Of a DNA stretch of 20,068 nucleotides, positions 7,083 through 14,771 are shown piece after piece. Position numbers and translations under genes: made by a program. The notes below the pieces were generated by a model that worked only from the letters and a program-made list of their open reading frames with translations, ran no database searches and had not been told where the DNA came from. This DNA is from an uncultured Chloroflexota bacterium (GTDB lineage Bacteria; Chloroflexota; Limnocylindria; Limnocylindrales; Limnocylindraceae): the NCBI GenBank assembly GCA_903944295.1, contig CAJARA010000103.1, forward strand, positions 1 through 20,068, read 5' to 3'. Position 1 is the first letter of the stretch. Every line of letters starts with the position of its first letter.

Positions 7083-7768
7083 CGCGCGAGAGCCTTCTTA
7101 ATGTCGTCGGCCCAGATCTCGTAGCCTGCGCGACTCAGGTGGAGATAGTCGGGCATCAGTGCACGAATCACGTTCCCTTCTGGGTCAAGAAACGGCGCGC
7201 GGAGATCACGCACGATGAGCTTGCGCCGACGCGGGAGGCGCGCAAGGAGCGAGTCGTTCGCCTTGTTCGTGATCTTTCGCATTGCGGAGCTCGGTCGATG
7301 GCCGCGCGGAAAGATCGGGTAGAGGATGATCGGCGCGCTCGGTGCTGCGGCGTCAAGGAGTTCAATGATGCGCAGCACCCCATCGGCAATATGCACCGGG
7401 TTATCCCTACAGAGCCCTGCGTTGTTCGTTCCGGCCATCAGGATAAAAGCAAGTGGGTTCAGATTCGCTTGCAGTGCGCCCTTCATCAGGCGCCAGATGA
7501 TCTGTTCGGTGCGATCACCGCTTGTCCCAAGATTGACGGTGCGATACGGCTTCAAGAGCGACGCATGTCCTTCGGTCTGCCACGCCTGAGTGATGGAGTC
7601 GCCAACTAAGACCAGCGCGCCGCCGCCGCTGCGCGCCGATCGTTGCGCCGCAGCTACCTGCGCATCGTGACGGGCGAGCCGCCCCTCTGGGACACCCATC
7701 TTTCCGCGCGGCGCGGAGGGGGTTGTGGTGCGACCCTTAGGTCGTGCCGTCCGCGCGGGACGGGGCAC
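7079..7768 (-). CDS. SGNH/GDSL hydrolase, PAF-acetylhydrolase-like
   Basis: A 229-residue SGNH esterase. Block I is GDSIT at 56-60 with nucleophile Ser58, block II glycine lies in NLGTSGDRT (79-87), block III is GTNN (113-116, Asn115), and block V is DYLH (Asp207, His210). The NLGTSGDRTEQIIWRL and MAGTNN pattern resembles the platelet-activating-factor acetylhydrolase beta/gamma-like subgroup, which removes small acyl (often acetyl) groups from lipids or sugars. There is no clear signal peptide, so it is probably cytoplasmic. The GTG start overlaps the stop of the upstream glycosyltransferase by one base (TAGTG), which favours it over the internal Met24. The basic, Pro/Thr-rich first 45 residues look disordered. 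It is last in the operon, so it may deacetylate the glycan that the neighbouring genes build or process. Confidence 0.85.
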   Translation of the reverse strand: MPRPARTARPKGRTTTPSAPRGKMGVPEGRLARHDAQVAAAQRSARSGGGALVLVGDSITQAWQTEGHASLLKPYRTVNLGTSGDRTEQIIWRLMKGALQANLNPLAFILMAGTNNAGLCRDNPVHIADGVLRIIELLDAAAPSAPIILYPIFPRGHRPSSAMRKITNKANDSLLARLPRRRKLIVRDLRAPFLDPEGNVIRALMPDYLHLSRAGYEIWADDIKKALAR

Positions 7769-9072
7769 TACGCGACCCAGAAGTCGCGGCTGAAGAGCAT
7801 CAGGAGGAGTGCGAGGAGCAGCGTGCAGCCGAGGCTCCAGACACGATCGAACCAGGGTCGGCGGCCGATGCCGGCGAGCCAGATCGGTAGCGCCGGAACG
7901 ATCGCCATGTAGCGGATCGTGCTTTGGTGGTCTCCACTGAGACCGCTCGCGGCAACGAGTGCCAAGCTAAATGCGGCGATCGCGATCTGTCGCTGTCGCA
8001 ACAGCGCAAGCGAGGCGATCAGTGCCAAGATGATGGAGATGCGATCAAGCACATACGTGACGAGCGCTTCACGTCCGTACTCCCAGGCATATGCGGCACC
8101 TTCAACCCAGGAGGCGAGGCTCTTGGTGATGGAGAGATAGCCGCGACCGAAGTAGAAGTCCTGCAGGCGCGCCCACCCCTCACCGAGTGCCGAGGTGCGC
8201 CAGAGAAGGTGCGCAACGATCGGCAGCGCGATGGCGAGCAGTGGAAGCGCGGTGAGCAGGATCGGCTTAATGCCGCGCGTACGCGCGCCGCTTAGTGCGG
8301 AGTTGATCGCGGCTCCGCCCCCAGCGTTCCACCAGATGATTGCGAGTGGGATCGCAGTCAGCACGCCGTGCGCGCGCGTCAGCGCCGCCGCAGCCGCAAG
8401 CGCGCCGGCGAAGAACCAGCGTTCCCGCATGGCGAGTGCGATCGCGCCGAAGGCGAGGCCGATGAAGAGCCCTTCGGTGTAGATCTGCGCAAAGAAGAGT
8501 GCGCCGGGGAAGATCAAGAGATAGGTGGCGGCGCGCGTTGAGAGGCCCGTCGCCTCGTCGCCGCTCTGATCCGCCTTCTTGAAACGTCGTCGGATCAGGT
8601 CATCGAGCGCGAAGAGTCCGGCGAGCGTGCCAAGTAGCGTAATGATCAGTCCAGCGAGGGTTGCGGTGGCGATGGCGTTAAGGCCAATAATCGAGAGTGG
8701 TATCGCTGCAACGCGAATCAGTGCTGGATAGAAGGGGAAGAAGGAGTAGTTGCGCGGGATCTCTTTGTTCGTGTCCGGATCTGTTGCGGTTCCAGCGATC
8801 GGATCGTCATAGCCGCCAACCGCAATCCCAAGGTAGTACTCGCTATCCCACGCCACCTGTTGGTTCAGAAAGTCTTCGTTGAGGTAGTCCTTGAAGAGGT
8901 TGTTGCCGAGCTCGGTCTCCCAGGAGCTCCACGAGACGGCATAGTCTGGTCGGACTAGCCGAACACGCTCGGCGCTAATCGCCTGAAAGGAGATCAGTAC
9001 TACTGCCCAAAGCGCCCAGATGGCGATGAGCGTCTTGCTGTGCCTGCTCACTCGTATTGATGGCAACTTCAC
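7768..9072 (-). CDS. PIG-V-like mannosyltransferase (membrane glycosyltransferase)
   Basis: A 434-residue polytopic protein with roughly ten hydrophobic helices. After the first helix (about 16-33) a large external loop contains WDSEYYLGIAVGGY (75-88) and NYSFFPFYP (108-116). These match the family pattern W-D-x-x-(H/Y)...A..GY and FFPxYP of the GPI mannosyltransferase 2 (PIG-V, PF04188-type) and related prokaryotic GT-C enzymes. Such enzymes transfer a sugar from a polyprenyl-phosphate donor onto an acceptor outside the membrane. The donor and acceptor here are unknown. The start is GTG, overlapping the stop of the upstream oxidoreductase gene by 4 bp (GTGA). Co-translation with sugar-modifying genes suggests a surface glycan or glycolipid role. 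Confidence 0.8.
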   Translation of the reverse strand: MKLPSIRVSRHSKTLIAIWALWAVVLISFQAISAERVRLVRPDYAVSWSSWETELGNNLFKDYLNEDFLNQQVAWDSEYYLGIAVGGYDDPIAGTATDPDTNKEIPRNYSFFPFYPALIRVAAIPLSIIGLNAIATATLAGLIITLLGTLAGLFALDDLIRRRFKKADQSGDEATGLSTRAATYLLIFPGALFFAQIYTEGLFIGLAFGAIALAMRERWFFAGALAAAAALTRAHGVLTAIPLAIIWWNAGGGAAINSALSGARTRGIKPILLTALPLLAIALPIVAHLLWRTSALGEGWARLQDFYFGRGYLSITKSLASWVEGAAYAWEYGREALVTYVLDRISIILALIASLALLRQRQIAIAAFSLALVAASGLSGDHQSTIRYMAIVPALPIWLAGIGRRPWFDRVWSLGCTLLLALLLMLFSRDFWVA

Positions 9073-10082
9073 GACGAAACCTCCTCGGTCTTTCCACTCG
9101 CGGCTGAACGGTACGCAGCCTCCATGATCGCAACAGCTGCAGGACCACAGGTGTCCAGCAGTGATGGCGCACCATTGACCACCGCGACCATGTGCGCGAT
9201 CTGCGCGGCGTAGATGAGCGGATCACAGTGGTCGCCCTTCTTCACCACAGGGCCAGCGAGTGTCTCGGCCGCCTCGCCTCCGGCCCCTTTCACCACGGCG
9301 GTGGGGAAGAGGGTGGCGGTGCCGCGTTCACCGTAGAGGCGCAGGCTCGACTCAAGTCCATCGGCGAATGGCTGCCACCAGCCGGCCTCAACTTCAGACC
9401 AGCCACCTGACTCCCAATCAATGCGAATTGATGCGGTGTCTTCTACGTCGCCTTCGATGAAGCGGCGCGCGGTGCGCGCCGAGACGGCGATCGCCTTCGG
9501 CTCGCCAAGAACAAAACGCAGCGTGTCGATCGCGTGGATCCCCATGTCGGCAACGGCGCCACCGCCGGCAAGCTTCGCTTCGGTGAACCATCCAGAAGGC
9601 CCCCAGCCAACGTGCACGCCGCAGCCACGGCTTCGGTAGACATCGCCGATCGCCCCCGCCGCGATCTGATCGCGCAGCCAGGTCGCCTCTTGGTCTACGC
9701 GCCACATGTGCGCCGTTGCGGCGTGCAGCTTGTTGGCGCGCGCGCGATCGGCGAGTGCTGTTGCATCGGCGAAGCTGGTGGTCATCGGCTTCTCGACGAG
9801 CAGGTGGACACCAGCGTCGAGGAGTCGCAGCCCAACGGGGGCGTGCATCGTATTCGGCGTGCAGAGGATGGCAACATCAAACTCGCCACGCTTCGCCGCC
9901 GCAACGAGACCCTCCTCGCCGTCAAGCCACGGGACACTTGCAAGCTTCGCTAGCTCCGAAGCACTTCCGCTGCGTCCGGCGAGCGCAACGAGTTCAGCGC
10001 CAGCGGTATCCGCTACCGCCTGCGCGTGGATCTTTGCGATGTAGCCACCACCGTGGATGGCGAAGCGGACCTTGTTCGGCAT
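9069..10082 (-). CDS. Gfo/Idh/MocA family NAD(P)-dependent sugar or cyclitol oxidoreductase
   Basis: A 337-residue protein of normal family length. The N-terminal Rossmann fold has the dinucleotide motif GGGYIAKIHA (11-20). The family hallmark EKP appears at 97-99 with catalytic-type Lys98, and the second catalytic region GGGAVADMGIHAIDTLRF (173-190) provides Asp179 and His183. The family oxidises or reduces hydroxyl/keto groups on sugars, sugar nucleotides and inositols. The aminotransferase gene ends 10 bp upstream. A Gfo/Idh/MocA enzyme paired with a DegT-type aminotransferase is the arrangement used to make or break 3-amino or inositol-type amino sugars (for example NtdC with NtdA in kanosamine synthesis). 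The direction and substrate here are inference. It is presumably cytoplasmic. Confidence 0.9.
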   Translation of the reverse strand: MPNKVRFAIHGGGYIAKIHAQAVADTAGAELVALAGRSGSASELAKLASVPWLDGEEGLVAAAKRGEFDVAILCTPNTMHAPVGLRLLDAGVHLLVEKPMTTSFADATALADRARANKLHAATAHMWRVDQEATWLRDQIAAGAIGDVYRSRGCGVHVGWGPSGWFTEAKLAGGGAVADMGIHAIDTLRFVLGEPKAIAVSARTARRFIEGDVEDTASIRIDWESGGWSEVEAGWWQPFADGLESSLRLYGERGTATLFPTAVVKGAGGEAAETLAGPVVKKGDHCDPLIYAAQIAHMVAVVNGAPSLLDTCGPAAVAIMEAAYRSAASGKTEEVSS

Positions 10083-10092
10083 GTCCGGCGCG

Positions 10093-11364
10093 TCAGCCGG
10101 CCGCCATTGTGGCGGCGACCTTCTTCAGTACGTCGGGATGGCGCTGCAGCTTCAGCAGCGCTTCGACCGCCTGGTCAATCCCCTCTTTGCCGGCACGGAA
10201 GATGTTCTCGTCCAGGTAGATCTGCTCGTGCTTCGCGGCCCGATCGGCCACTGGTGTGTGCCAACTCTTCGGATCCATCTGCTTCGCGTACTGCATCGGC
10301 ACGGGCATGCGTGAAAGGTGCGGCTGGAAGAGCTCGTAGTCGCTCATCGACTCGTAACCGACCCAGCAGCCGATCCCTTCTGCATCGAGCGCCTCGCAGA
10401 CGGCGGCATTGCCGACGTTGCCGTACGCCTCTGGATCAATGGCGATGATGAAGCGATAGAAGGAGAGGCGCGTGACGCGGTCGAAGACCTTCAGCGCGCG
10501 GACGCCCTTCACCTTGGCGAGTTGCTCCTCCATGTAGCGGCCATTCGCCTCGCGCTCCGCACGCTGTGCTTCGAAACGATCCATCTGCGTGTTCAGGAGC
10601 GCCGCGTGGAGCTCACCGAGTCGGAAGTTCGCGCCGAAGGTGAACTCCTTGCCGGCGTCATCCTTTGCGCGACCGCAGTCGATCAGCGAGTGCGCGCGTC
10701 GCGCGAGCGTTGCATCCTTCGTCAGGAGCGTGCCGCCCTCGCCTGCGGTGAGGATCTTGGACGACTGGTGACTGAATGAGCCGAAGTCGCCGATGAGGCC
10801 AACCCCTTGGCCGCCCCACTCTTTGCCCTGGCTGTGCGCGCAGTCCTCAACAATGGCGAGGCCGTGCTTGCGCGCGATCGCAACGATCGCATCCATATCT
10901 GAAACAACCTGGCCGCAGTGCACCGGCATGATCGCCTTAGTGCGCGGCGTGATTGCCGCCTCAACCGCCTTCGGGTCGATCGTCCACGCCTCTGGCTCTA
11001 CGTCCACCACAACGGGGAGTGCCCCTGCGGCGATCGGTGCGTAGCCGGTAGCGGCGAATGTGAGCGCCGGGATGATCACCTCATCGCCCCAGCCGATGCC
11101 GAGCGCCTTCAGCGCCACCTCCATGGTGACGGTGCCATTCACCATCAAGATGCCGTGCGCTCCGGCCTTACCGCCGTTCTGGTACGCAGCAAAGGTTTCG
11201 CAGAATCGCGCGTTGTACTTGCCCGGTTCTGGGTAACCGCCCCAGACACCGCTGCGCAGTACCTCAAGAAGGATTGCCTCATCTTTGGCGTCGAAGTAGG
11301 GCCATGCGGGGTACGCATCAGACTTGACTGGACTTCCCCCTGCGATCGCGAGCTGTTCTGCCAT
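10093..11364 (-). CDS. DegT/DnrJ/EryC1/StrS aminotransferase (PLP-dependent)
   Basis: A 423-residue fold-type I PLP enzyme. The PLP lysine is in SFSHQSSKILTAGEGG (Lys203). The pyridine-nitrogen aspartate is in VEDCAHSQG (Asp174, with His177), and NGTVTMEVALKALGIGWGDEVI (76-97) holds the phosphate-binding start of the fold. The family transfers an amino group to keto-sugars or keto-cyclitols. The opening AIAGGSPV...WP and length resemble the cyclitol/amino-sugar (StsC/NtdA-type) branch more than the lipid A (ArnB) branch, but this is judged by eye. The ATG at 11364 is chosen because GGAGGG lies 4 bases upstream. A GTG 27 bases earlier would put the ribosome site inside the gene. It leads a tight four-gene block. 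Confidence 0.92.
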   Translation of the reverse strand: MAEQLAIAGGSPVKSDAYPAWPYFDAKDEAILLEVLRSGVWGGYPEPGKYNARFCETFAAYQNGGKAGAHGILMVNGTVTMEVALKALGIGWGDEVIIPALTFAATGYAPIAAGALPVVVDVEPEAWTIDPKAVEAAITPRTKAIMPVHCGQVVSDMDAIVAIARKHGLAIVEDCAHSQGKEWGGQGVGLIGDFGSFSHQSSKILTAGEGGTLLTKDATLARRAHSLIDCGRAKDDAGKEFTFGANFRLGELHAALLNTQMDRFEAQRAEREANGRYMEEQLAKVKGVRALKVFDRVTRLSFYRFIIAIDPEAYGNVGNAAVCEALDAEGIGCWVGYESMSDYELFQPHLSRMPVPMQYAKQMDPKSWHTPVADRAAKHEQIYLDENIFRAGKEGIDQAVEALLKLQRHPDVLKKVAATMAAG

Positions 11365-11376
11365 CTCACCCTCCTC

Positions 11377-11390
11377 TGCCGCATGCGGCA
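11377..11390. promoter_or_regulatory. Perfect 14-bp palindrome before the aminotransferase ribosome site
   Basis: TGCCGCATGCGGCA is fully self-complementary and lies directly between a 14-mer shared with the first sugar operon (11391-11404) and the GAGGAGGG ribosome site. It is a candidate repressor operator or leader structure. Confidence 0.4.
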
Positions 11391-11404
11391 CTGCTTTGCG
11401 TATG
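11391..11404 (-). repeat. Shared 14-mer element (copy upstream of the aminotransferase)
   Basis: On the minus strand it reads CATACGCAAAGCAG, differing at one base from CATACGCACAGCAG at 2404-2417 upstream of the first binding-protein gene. Both copies point toward their gene and are followed at once by an inverted repeat. Confidence 0.4.
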
Positions 11405-11422
11405 CACGACGATACCTATCAG

Positions 11423-11447
11423 GCGCACCGCGCCCCTGCGGTGTCGC
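11423..11447 (-). promoter_or_regulatory. Hairpin after the second importer's last permease
   Basis: CACCGC/GCGGTG around a 6-base loop, extended by GCG/CGC across a single bulged base. It begins 12 bases after the permease stop. No T-tract follows on the minus strand, so it is at most a weak or Rho-type stop, or a processing site separating importer and enzyme genes. Confidence 0.35.
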
Positions 11448-11459
11448 GCCCTGCGCCAC

Positions 11460-12326
11460 CTACTTGCGCACCCCCGCCACGCTGATGCCACGGGCGATCA
11501 CCCGTTGCGCCAAGGCGAAGATGATGACGAGCGGCGCCAGGGCGATCGCACTCCCCGCAAGGAGGAGGTGCCACTGCCGCGCGAAGCGGGTGACGAAGCC
11601 GGCGAGGCCAACGGGGAGGGTGGTCGCGGACGGATCCTGCAGGTAGAGGAGCGGTCGCAGGAAGTCGTTCCACATGAAGATGAAGTGGAAGACGGCCACC
11701 ACGGCAAGTGCCGGCGCGCACATCGGCAAGATGATGCGTCGGAAGATCTGCAGCTCACCGGCGCCATCAACGCGCGCAGCATCAACCATGTCGCGTGGGA
11801 GGCCAAGCATGAATTGTCGCAACAAGAAGATGTTGAACGCGCCGCCACCAAGGAACCACGGCAAGACGAGTGGGATCGGCGTATTGGTGAGTCCCAACTT
11901 CGCCCAGACGATGTACTCAGGAATGATCAGCACCTGGTAGGGGACAAGGATCGTGAGCAACACCATGCCGAAGGCGAGGCGACTACCGCGAGCGCGCAGG
12001 ACAGCGAAGCCGTAGGCACAAAAGGCAGAGGTGAGCGTTGCGCCGAGTGTGCCGAGCACCGCAATCACCACAGAGTTTGCGAACCAGGTAGCGATCGGCG
12101 CGCGTCGGAAGACTTCGGCGTAGTTGCCCCACTGTGGGTCGGCAGGGAAGAGGTTGAACGATCCGGTGGCGAGCTCCGCTGGCGTCTTCAGTGAACCGCC
12201 AAGCTGCCAGACGAACGGAAGGACGAAGAGTGCGGCGAAGAGGGTGAGGGTGCCGTAGAGCGCTAGGCGCCCGGGCGAGATGATCTGCGGGCCCCTCCGT
12301 GAATCAGCGCCCAACCTAGTTGTCAT
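11460..12326 (-). CDS. Sugar ABC transporter permease, MalG type (second importer)
   Basis: A 288-residue permease from the ATG at 12326, with six hydrophobic helices starting at about residue 20. The ATPase-docking loop appears as DMVDAARVDGAGELQ...IILP, in the expected place before the last two helices. FIFMWNDFLRPLLYL is the typical MalG segment. The chosen start overlaps the upstream permease stop by 11 bp. An ATG 54 bases further upstream would add an 18-residue Ser-rich tail and overlap by 65 bp, which is less likely. With its partner it forms the channel for the sugar bound by the protein encoded at 13315-14643. The ATPase is not in the window. Confidence 0.9.
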   Translation of the reverse strand: MTTRLGADSRRGPQIISPGRLALYGTLTLFAALFVLPFVWQLGGSLKTPAELATGSFNLFPADPQWGNYAEVFRRAPIATWFANSVVIAVLGTLGATLTSAFCAYGFAVLRARGSRLAFGMVLLTILVPYQVLIIPEYIVWAKLGLTNTPIPLVLPWFLGGGAFNIFLLRQFMLGLPRDMVDAARVDGAGELQIFRRIILPMCAPALAVVAVFHFIFMWNDFLRPLLYLQDPSATTLPVGLAGFVTRFARQWHLLLAGSAIALAPLVIIFALAQRVIARGISVAGVRK

Positions 12327-13242
12327 AGAAGACCCAGCGCTTGGAGAGGCGGAAGTTGATGACGGTAAGGAGCATGACAACGAGCGTCAACAGCCAGGCG
12401 ACTGCGGAGCCGAATCCAAAGTCGAGGTTGCGAATGAGGAGTCGATAGATCAGGAGCGCAACGCTCATCGATTCGTTTGCCGGACCTCCAGCACCGCCGG
12501 AGATCACGAACGGCTCAGTGAAGAGGGAGAGCCCACCGATCAGGCCGATGACGAGATTGAAGAAGAGGGTAGGCGAGAGGAGTGGCAGGGTGACGGAGAA
12601 GAATCTCCGGATGCGTCCTGCGCCGTCACACTCCGCCGCTTCAAGCAGCTCTTTGGAAATCTGCTGGAGCCCCGCGAGGAAGATCAGCGTCATCCCGCCA
12701 GTGCCAGCCCAGACAAGCATGAAGATGATTCCCCAGCGCACCGACTCAGGCTCATTGAACCAGGCTGGCCCCGCCACGCCAATCAAGTCGAGACCCTTAT
12801 TCAGCAGGCCTTCCGTGCCGAGGATCCAGGTCCAGAGCGCCGCGGTCGCAACGCCAGAAACAACGGTCGGGAGGTAGAAGGCCATCCGATAGATCGCCAT
12901 GCCGCGCACCTTCTGATTGAGGAGCATTGCAAACGCCATACCGATCGCTAACTGCAACGGAACCGCAATCATCGTAATCATTGCCGTGTTGCTAAACGCC
13001 TTCAGGACGAGTTTCCCCTTCCCCTCTAGGTTCACAAGATCGGCATAGTTCTCCAGTCCAACCAGCTTCGGTGTGCCGCGAAGATTCCAATCCATGAACG
13101 AGAGCGCTAGCGAGGCGATCAGCGGGAGCAGTGCAAAGAGAACGAACCCTGCAAGGAACGGCGCAATAAAGAGCCAGAACCAGCGCTCTTCGTTGCGCTG
13201 CAGAAGTGGCAGGGGTGCGAAGAGGGAGCGAAGCCGGCTCAT
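12316..13242 (-). CDS. Sugar ABC transporter permease, MalF type (second importer)
   Basis: A 308-residue permease with six predicted helices. The first follows a short tail at RNEERWFWLFIAPFLAG. The EAA loop is ELLEAAECDGAGRIRRFFSVTLP, near two thirds of the protein as expected. The ATG at 13242 is preferred because GGAG lies 8 bases upstream. The earlier in-frame ATG at 13272 sits 5 bases after a strong hairpin that would hide its ribosome site. It pairs with the MalG-type permease that overlaps its end. No ATPase is encoded nearby. Confidence 0.9.
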   Translation of the reverse strand: MSRLRSLFAPLPLLQRNEERWFWLFIAPFLAGFVLFALLPLIASLALSFMDWNLRGTPKLVGLENYADLVNLEGKGKLVLKAFSNTAMITMIAVPLQLAIGMAFAMLLNQKVRGMAIYRMAFYLPTVVSGVATAALWTWILGTEGLLNKGLDLIGVAGPAWFNEPESVRWGIIFMLVWAGTGGMTLIFLAGLQQISKELLEAAECDGAGRIRRFFSVTLPLLSPTLFFNLVIGLIGGLSLFTEPFVISGGAGGPANESMSVALLIYRLLIRNLDFGFGSAVAWLLTLVVMLLTVINFRLSKRWVFYDN

Positions 13243-13277
13243 CCGGCTCGCTCCCTCTTCAGTTCCGTTCATCGTTA

Positions 13278-13294
13278 GTACCGTCCTACGGTAC
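13278..13294 (-). promoter_or_regulatory. Hairpin between second binding protein and its permease
   Basis: GTACCGT-CCT-ACGGTAC on the plus strand is a perfect 7-bp inverted repeat with a 3-base loop, 20 bases after the binding-protein stop. Like the hairpin at 3879-3926 in the first operon, it lacks a T-tract and sits exactly between the binding-protein and first permease genes, suggesting 3'-end protection of the binding-protein message. Confidence 0.5.
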
Positions 13295-13314
13295 GACCGG
13301 TTGCGGCCACGCCC

Positions 13315-14643
13315 CTACTGGAGCGGTGCTGCAGCCGTTGACTGCTCGACGAGATCGTCGAGGAGCGCCTGCCAGTCGCCCTGCATGTCGGCAGTAAACG
13401 CACCCTCAAATGCTGGAGCGATCACGCCCCAGAACCCTTCGGACCACTCGCCCTTGATCGGCTCGAGCGCAATGTGCTCATTTCCAATCTTGGTGATCTC
13501 ACACTTGCTCAACGGAAGTGCCTCTGACTTGCAGTAGACATCGTCAAGAACGGCGGAGATCGGCGAGCTGTTGTAGCCCGCGGTTGCGTCGCTCTTCTGT
13601 CCTTCAATGTCCGTGAGGAACTTCACGTACTCCCAGGCCCACGCCTTGTTCTTGGATGTTGACGAGACGCCGAAGCCAGAGGCCGCCCCCTGAATCTTCC
13701 CGTTCCCCTCAACAGGGACGGAGACGGCGCCCCACTCAAAGGCACCAGCAGAATTTTCGATGATCGCTGGGGACTCCCATGTGCCGGAGATCAGCATGGC
13801 AACGTTGCCGGCGGAGAAGTTCTGCTCTCCAGCCTTGTCGCCCTCTGGGAGACCGCCGAACCCTGCGCCGAGGCTCCAGTTAAGGACCGCCTCGCGGCTC
13901 AGGTCGTCAAGCGCCTTCATTGCGTCGGCGCAACCGGCACCGTTATACGTGTACTCGGTTGCAGCTGAGTCGTCGTTGCTCAGTTCGCAGCCGTACATGC
14001 GCATCCAGGCGACGTACTGCTCGTTCCAGGCGAGCGTCAGGCCGTAGCGCTTGCTCCCCTTGTCGGCCGTCTTGCGAGCGGCATCAACGAACTCTGCAAT
14101 TGACCAATCACTTGTTGGCTCAGCCACGCCAGCCGCCGTGAAGATGTCCTTGTTGTAGTAGACGAAGTTAAATGGCAACACGCTGTTTGGCATGACCAAC
14201 TGCGCGCCGTCAACCTGAAACGACTTCAGCAGCGCCGAAGGGTACGGGCTCAGGTCGTAGCCATCTGCTTCGATGAAGCTGTCGAGTGGCTCAAACGCGC
14301 CCGCAACGGCGAACTGGGTGAAGCCGGTGTCCGTGTCGGTCCAGATCACGTCGCCCACCGTTCCGGCGGCGATCTGTGGGAGGACCGTGTCGATGTAATT
14401 ACCGCTCTGCACCAGCTCAACGGTGACGTTCGGATGGAGTGCGGTGAAGTCGGCCGCTTGGGCCTGTCGATACTCAAGTTCCGCCTGACCACCAGCGTTG
14501 AAGATCTGGATGGTGAGCGTCACTGGGTCAGTGGTGAGTTCGCTCCCTGCGGCGGGACTCTCGCTGCTCCCTCCGCATGCGGCTACAAGTAGCCCTGCCG
14601 CGAGCGCGGCCGCTGCTGCGCGTCGCCATGACGTTCCCTTCAT
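13315..14643 (-). CDS. Sugar ABC transporter substrate-binding lipoprotein (second importer)
   Basis: A 442-residue family 1 solute-binding protein. The chosen ATG at 14643 has GAGGAGG five bases upstream and gives a proper lipoprotein signal: KGTSWRR, a hydrophobic Ala/Leu core, and a lipobox ending VAAC with Cys23 as lipid anchor, then GGSSES. An earlier ATG would add 11 acidic residues before the signal and is rejected. The body has the expected layout, with QAADFTALHPNVTVELVQ near the start, then DVIWTDTDTGF and an AWEYVKFLTD segment near the C-terminal third. It is clearly different from the first importer's binding protein, so the ligands likely differ. It is first in a minus-strand operon and divergent from the RNA methyltransferase gene. 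Confidence 0.93.
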   Translation of the reverse strand: MKGTSWRRAAAAALAAGLLVAACGGSSESPAAGSELTTDPVTLTIQIFNAGGQAELEYRQAQAADFTALHPNVTVELVQSGNYIDTVLPQIAAGTVGDVIWTDTDTGFTQFAVAGAFEPLDSFIEADGYDLSPYPSALLKSFQVDGAQLVMPNSVLPFNFVYYNKDIFTAAGVAEPTSDWSIAEFVDAARKTADKGSKRYGLTLAWNEQYVAWMRMYGCELSNDDSAATEYTYNGAGCADAMKALDDLSREAVLNWSLGAGFGGLPEGDKAGEQNFSAGNVAMLISGTWESPAIIENSAGAFEWGAVSVPVEGNGKIQGAASGFGVSSTSKNKAWAWEYVKFLTDIEGQKSDATAGYNSSPISAVLDDVYCKSEALPLSKCEITKIGNEHIALEPIKGEWSEGFWGVIAPAFEGAFTADMQGDWQALLDDLVEQSTAAAPLQ

Positions 14644-14718
14644 CTGTTCCTCCTCATCTATGGCCCCGTATGGCATGTACCACGGGGTACTGCGTAGGTT
14701 CGCATAGCGGGGTGCTCG

Positions 14719-14737
14719 GCGGAACCCCCTGTTCCGC
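14719..14737. promoter_or_regulatory. 7-5-7 inverted repeat in the divergent promoter region
   Basis: GCGGAAC-CCCCT-GTTCCGC lies in the 128-base gap between the second binding-protein gene and the RNA methyltransferase gene. A second, smaller repeat GTACC-ACGG-GGTAC lies at 14677-14690. Either could be an operator for the importer operon. Confidence 0.4.
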
Positions 14738-14759
14738 GCTCCGCCCCCTCGTGTGGGGC

Positions 14760-14765
14760 TATCCT
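14760..14765 (+). promoter_or_regulatory. Candidate -10 box for a leaderless RNA methyltransferase transcript
   Basis: TATCCT ends 6 bases before the ATG at 14772, so transcription would begin at or next to the start codon. No ribosome site is present in this spacing, which fits a leaderless message. No clear -35 box. Confidence 0.35.
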
Positions 14766-14771
14766 CACCTC

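Noticed and set aside
11505..12951. Long open frames on the plus strand opposite the second importer's permeases (11505-12194 and 12280-12951)
   Set aside because: Their translations are highly charged with no family resemblance, and they lie opposite clear permease genes. They arise from GC-rich codon bias.
14577..14771. N-terminal extension of the RNA methyltransferase to an ATG at 14577
   Set aside because: It would overlap the signal peptide of the divergent importer gene, and the conserved domain begins just after 14772.
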